A DNA stretch of 16,579 bases from an uncultured Prevotella sp. (lineage in GTDB: Bacteria; Bacteroidota; Bacteroidia; Bacteroidales; Bacteroidaceae), in NCBI GenBank assembly GCA_905210845.1, contig CAJLYG010000050.1:1-16579 (forward strand). The letters run 5' to 3'. Positions 13,992-16,579 of this stretch are shown here, piece after piece. Numbering within the stretch: position 1 is the stretch's first letter; every line of letters begins with the position of its first letter. Both the position numbers and the translations under genes were made by a program. The notes below the pieces were generated by a model. That model ran no database searches and was not told where the DNA came from. It saw only the letters and a list, made by a program, of their open reading frames with translations.

Positions 13992-16214
13992 TTATTTTAT
14001 CAATTCTACGGCTTTCCGGGCCATGTCAATCGGGTCTCCTTCTGGTCGACTTGTATAAATGTTATGTTCTTTTGTCCAAGGCTCTTCGATGGCGTACCAA
14101 TCGATCTGAGGACCTTTCGGCAGAGCCATGGAGAATAGTTCCGACACGGTCTTGTTGGCATTCGGTCCACCTCCTAATTCATCTTCGTTGGGCAAGGCAT
14201 TGTGCGCCATCTGGTCTTCTAAGGCTTGGAAGTAGATTTTCCAGCGATGGGCATAGAAGTCTTTCAACAGACCCTGCCATTCCTTGTTGGCATAGTCTCT
14301 CAGTCCTCCTTTGTTCGCACAATACCGATCTCCCCAGGTGGTAATCTGGACACGGGCATTCCATTCATACAGGTCTTTCTCTGCAACGTTTGTCCCGAGC
14401 TTCCTTGCGGCTTCCGTCCAATGTCCCAACCGGAATTCGGGGCGGGTGCCGAGTAAGGCATCCTGCATGTCCAGCAAGTCTAAGAAGCGTCTTGCGTCTT
14501 GCTGGAATTCTTTCCGCGAGAAAGCATTGTAATCTGCGATGGTCCGGAGATATTGAATCCTGCCTTGGTCGGCAACGGCTTGCCTGACGATGTCTACCAA
14601 ATCGTATTCGAAATTATTGTTGCCCCTGTACTTGTCGGCTACACTTGCCATCAGGATGGCGGCTTTCTTGGTATCCGCGGGATCGTAATAATTGCGCATC
14701 TTCGACCAGCTCTTCACCTGAAAGTTGTTCAGGGATGGACGCCCACAGAAGATACTCTCGTGAGGGCCCTGTTGGTTGTTGCCCATGGGACAGTTGTAAA
14801 TAGATGCTGCCAGGATTTGCCATGCTTGTTGGATGACGGGATCATCAGTACCATAACGTGCCTTGACATACTGGCGCACCCAGTCTTCCTTGGTGAACTT
14901 TTCCGGGCGCCATGGCAACTCACTCATGAGCTCAAACATGATAGGGTTGTTCTCTGAGCCTTCCATGGTGAATCCGATACCCTTCAGATGAGCAGCAAGG
15001 GGATTGTCTTTCGTCAGATAGAAATTATGGAGCAACTGGTCCATGCGCCCATGCAGTCCGACGTTGGCCCCGAAATTCTCAAGCATGCAGAAGCACCAGT
15101 CATGGTTCTCATATCCGTTTTTCCTCTTCCAGATGGAAGGGATGCCCCACATGGGACGGCATTCACTGAAAAGGTCAAGGATCAGCAGGTCTCCTGCTTT
15201 CAAGTCTTTGATCATTTCAGGCCGGGGATTCTCCGTCCATCCTTGTATCACCCATGTTGCTTGTGGGTTGCAGGCTTTCATGGCTTGCATGATGGCCTTC
15301 CCAGAGGCAGCATAGTCGATACGGTTGTCATCACTGCTTTCATGGAAAGGATCCATGGAATAATAATCTGACTTCCCAAACAGTTTGGTCAGTTCTTGAT
15401 AATATAGGGAGGAAATCTCTTTGAACTTAGGGTCTGTGGGGAGTAGGTTGGCGGGTCGCTGGAAGCCATTCCAAAGTCCAGCGTCTTCAACATTCAGACC
15501 TAATTTCTCTTTGGCATCATGAGGTATCATGCCGGAATAGCCTGGCAATACGGGATGCATCCCGTATTCTCGCATCCTTGCTAAGATACGTTTCTGCAGC
15601 TTTTCCTGTTGCGCATACCAAGACTCAGGCAGCGGACCGCCCCATCCTTCGAGGTTGTTCATCGCCCACCATGCCAGGAAAGCAGGACCGGCAATGAAGG
15701 TCCCTATCTCTTTCTTCGTATATCCTAATTTGAGGAGCATGTTTCTCCATACGCATTCCTCCCCTACCGCAGCGAGCGGGATCGTCACGCCATGCAATGC
15801 CATCCAGTCGATCTCTTTCTGCCATCTGTCCCAATCCCAGAAAGCCATGGAATAAGAGAACGTACAGTAGTTGAAGTCGTATCTGAGCTTCAGGTCGGTT
15901 TCGTGGCGTTCTTTCCTCGCTTTGGGAAGAACGGCAGGAAGATGGGCAGTCATCCCATTCCAGGAGAGATGAATGCCTGCATCATATTTCAGGTACCAAT
16001 TGATGCCGGAAGCGATGTTCACCCATGTGTTGCCACGGACGACGACGCGATGGCCTTCTTGGTCGAGTTCGAAGAAGTCCTTGTCGCTCTTGATCCGCTC
16101 AATCTTGAATTTCCTGGATGCCCCTTTGTCAATACGTTCCAGTAAGCCATCAATGGGGGTGGCATTCACCCCTATAACTTGGATGAGGAGAAAGAGTAGG
16201 ATTAGTCTTTTCAT
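13992..16214 (-). CDS. Alpha-N-acetylglucosaminidase, GH89 (NAGLU family)
   Basis: The protein is 740 aa from ATG 16214, an exported exo-glycosidase removing terminal alpha-linked GlcNAc. Residues 1-18 are a signal peptide (MKRLILLFLLIQVIGVNA) with no lipobox, so the product is periplasmic or secreted. A small N-terminal domain (about 20-110) includes DQEGHRVVVRGNTWVNIASG and YLKYDAGIHLSW. The catalytic barrel starts around LRYDFNYCTFSYSMAFWDW. Two acids sit where the retaining GH89 residues are expected: Glu292 in SMDPFHESSD (acid/base) and Glu418 in GFTMEGSENN (nucleophile), matching human NAGLU TFNE and PEG positions from memory. An all-helical C-terminal domain follows. The TTG at 16238 falls inside the promoter -7 box and the ATG at 16232 would give a longer polar N-terminus, so 16214 is preferred. 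Candidate substrates are heparan or heparosan fragments and alpha-1,4-GlcNAc-capped mucin O-glycans. Confidence 0.94.
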   Translation of the reverse strand: MKRLILLFLLIQVIGVNATPIDGLLERIDKGASRKFKIERIKSDKDFFELDQEGHRVVVRGNTWVNIASGINWYLKYDAGIHLSWNGMTAHLPAVLPKARKERHETDLKLRYDFNYCTFSYSMAFWDWDRWQKEIDWMALHGVTIPLAAVGEECVWRNMLLKLGYTKKEIGTFIAGPAFLAWWAMNNLEGWGGPLPESWYAQQEKLQKRILARMREYGMHPVLPGYSGMIPHDAKEKLGLNVEDAGLWNGFQRPANLLPTDPKFKEISSLYYQELTKLFGKSDYYSMDPFHESSDDNRIDYAASGKAIMQAMKACNPQATWVIQGWTENPRPEMIKDLKAGDLLILDLFSECRPMWGIPSIWKRKNGYENHDWCFCMLENFGANVGLHGRMDQLLHNFYLTKDNPLAAHLKGIGFTMEGSENNPIMFELMSELPWRPEKFTKEDWVRQYVKARYGTDDPVIQQAWQILAASIYNCPMGNNQQGPHESIFCGRPSLNNFQVKSWSKMRNYYDPADTKKAAILMASVADKYRGNNNFEYDLVDIVRQAVADQGRIQYLRTIADYNAFSRKEFQQDARRFLDLLDMQDALLGTRPEFRLGHWTEAARKLGTNVAEKDLYEWNARVQITTWGDRYCANKGGLRDYANKEWQGLLKDFYAHRWKIYFQALEDQMAHNALPNEDELGGGPNANKTVSELFSMALPKGPQIDWYAIEEPWTKEHNIYTSRPEGDPIDMARKAVELIK

Positions 16215-16235
16215 GTCATTGTTTTTACTCATCCG

Positions 16236-16267
16236 CAAAAGTAAGCAAAAAAAGCAAGACGAGCAAA
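16236..16267 (-). promoter_or_regulatory. Promoter of the GH89/NagX pair
   Basis: On the minus strand TTTG (16267-16264), 20 bases, TACTTTTG (16243-16236): a good Bacteroidetes promoter. Transcription should start near 16228-16230, about 15 bases before ATG 16214. A further TATCTTTG (16271-16264) overlaps the -33 element and could be a second, upstream -7 box. Confidence 0.6.
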
Positions 16268-16291
16268 GATAACATAAATTTTCTTATATAT

Positions 16292-16322
16292 TTTGTTATG
16301 TCCTCCTTTTGTTGTATCTTTG
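16292..16322 (+). promoter_or_regulatory. Promoter of the thioesterase gene
   Basis: TTTG (16292-16295), 19 bases, TATCTTTG (16315-16322), an ideal match to the phylum consensus. The expected transcript start is about 16329-16331, giving a leader of roughly 14 bases before ATG 16344. It is divergent from the GH89 promoter, with the two -33 elements about 25 bases apart. Confidence 0.65.
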
Positions 16323-16343
16323 TCTTAATCAATCAAAATAGCT

Positions 16344-16579
16344 ATGAACGTCGATCATATAAAGCAAATCCTAAAACGACAAGACGGACTTTCCAATACG
16401 TTGGGTATGGAGTTCCTTTCTACGTCAGAAGAAGATACGTGTATGGCACGAATGAAAGTAGATGAGCGCAATCGCCAGCCCTTTGGCTTCTTGAGTGGTG
16501 GTGCCAGCCTTGCCTTAGCGGAAAACCTTGCGGGAGTGCATGCGAAGCCTCTGCCCATGAGCTTAATATCGAGGTCGCC
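16344..16579 (+). CDS. Hotdog-fold thioesterase (PaaI/MenI-like), 5' part only
   Basis: 78 codons are visible before the right edge. The start MNVDHIKQILKRQDGLSNTL, the strand CMARMKVDERNRQPFGFL and the helix motif SGGASLALAENLAG are typical of PaaI-type acyl-CoA thioesterases, including those acting on 1,4-dihydroxy-2-naphthoyl-CoA in menaquinone synthesis. The HGG/SGG.. loop and the Glu of ALAE form the active-site region. After AGV the reading (HAKPLPMSLISRS) does not look like the usual 'GS....P' continuation, so a frameshift near 16530-16550 is possible. Substrate is not determinable from this fragment. It has its own divergent promoter. Confidence 0.75.
   Translation, partial: MNVDHIKQILKRQDGLSNTLGMEFLSTSEEDTCMARMKVDERNRQPFGFLSGGASLALAENLAGVHAKPLPMSLISRS

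Noticed and set aside
13673..14344. Long rightward open frame of 223 codons
   Set aside because: It lies antisense to the acetyltransferase and GH89 genes, is rich in Arg, Trp and Ser with no recognisable domain, and is a shadow of the real coding strand.
16215..16238. Longer N-terminus for the GH89 enzyme (TTG 16238 or ATG 16232)
   Set aside because: TTG 16238 lies inside the -7 promoter box, and both add a polar stretch before a clean signal peptide that starts at 16214.

Overview
The window looks like chromosome of a member of the Bacteroidales, most likely Prevotella or a close relative. The evidence is: repeated Bacteroidetes-type promoters (TTTG, about 20 bases, TAnnTTTG); almost no Shine-Dalgarno sequences; a CHU_C (gliding-motility/type IX-associated C-terminal) protein; the gene order lysS-gpsA-pgi followed by two HAD phosphatases, as I remember it from Bacteroides; and a GH89/NagX glycan gene pair. 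The genus is inference.

Layout. (A) 1-502: the 5' end of a leftward gene for a secreted LysM protein, with a divergent promoter region shared with a rightward CHU_C gene. (B) 503-4421: the CHU_C gene is cut off after about 62 codons and joined, out of frame, to the last quarter of an RND efflux permease. A second, full-length RND permease follows. The periplasmic adaptor and outer-membrane partner are not in the window, so this is the remnant of an efflux operon. (C) 4475-5410: a decayed lipoprotein gene with an in-frame stop just after its lipobox and two compensating single-base frameshifts. (D) 5499-7046: mnmA (tRNA 2-thiouridylase), with a promoter almost touching its start codon, then a small exported HMA-type metal-binding protein. 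(E) 7060-12763, leftward: a probable housekeeping operon read lysS, gpsA, pgi, a BT2127-like HAD phosphatase, then a Cof-type HAD phosphatase. (F) 12883-16214, leftward: a GH89 alpha-N-acetylglucosaminidase followed by a membrane N-acetyltransferase of the HGSNAT/NagX family. These are the bacterial relatives of two consecutive enzymes of human heparan sulfate breakdown. (G) 16292-16579, rightward: a strong divergent promoter and the 5' end of a hotdog-fold thioesterase gene.

How the genes may work together. The lysS operon links translation, phospholipid precursor supply (GpsA) and upper glycolysis (Pgi) with phosphatase clean-up. The GH89/NagX pair suggests removal of alpha-linked GlcNAc, possibly after N-acetylation of terminal glucosamine. 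The left third shows genome decay: one truncated gene, one decapitated permease and one multiply broken lipoprotein gene. The abrupt junction at about 683-692, the frameshifts and the unusual residue in GpsA could be real mutations or assembly errors; sequence alone cannot tell. I found no tRNA, rRNA, CRISPR array, insertion sequence, attachment site or convincing terminator hairpin. The gaps 4422-4474, 5411-5498 and 12764-12882 hold nothing recognisable apart from the promoter elements listed. No gene-free stretch exceeds 300 bases.
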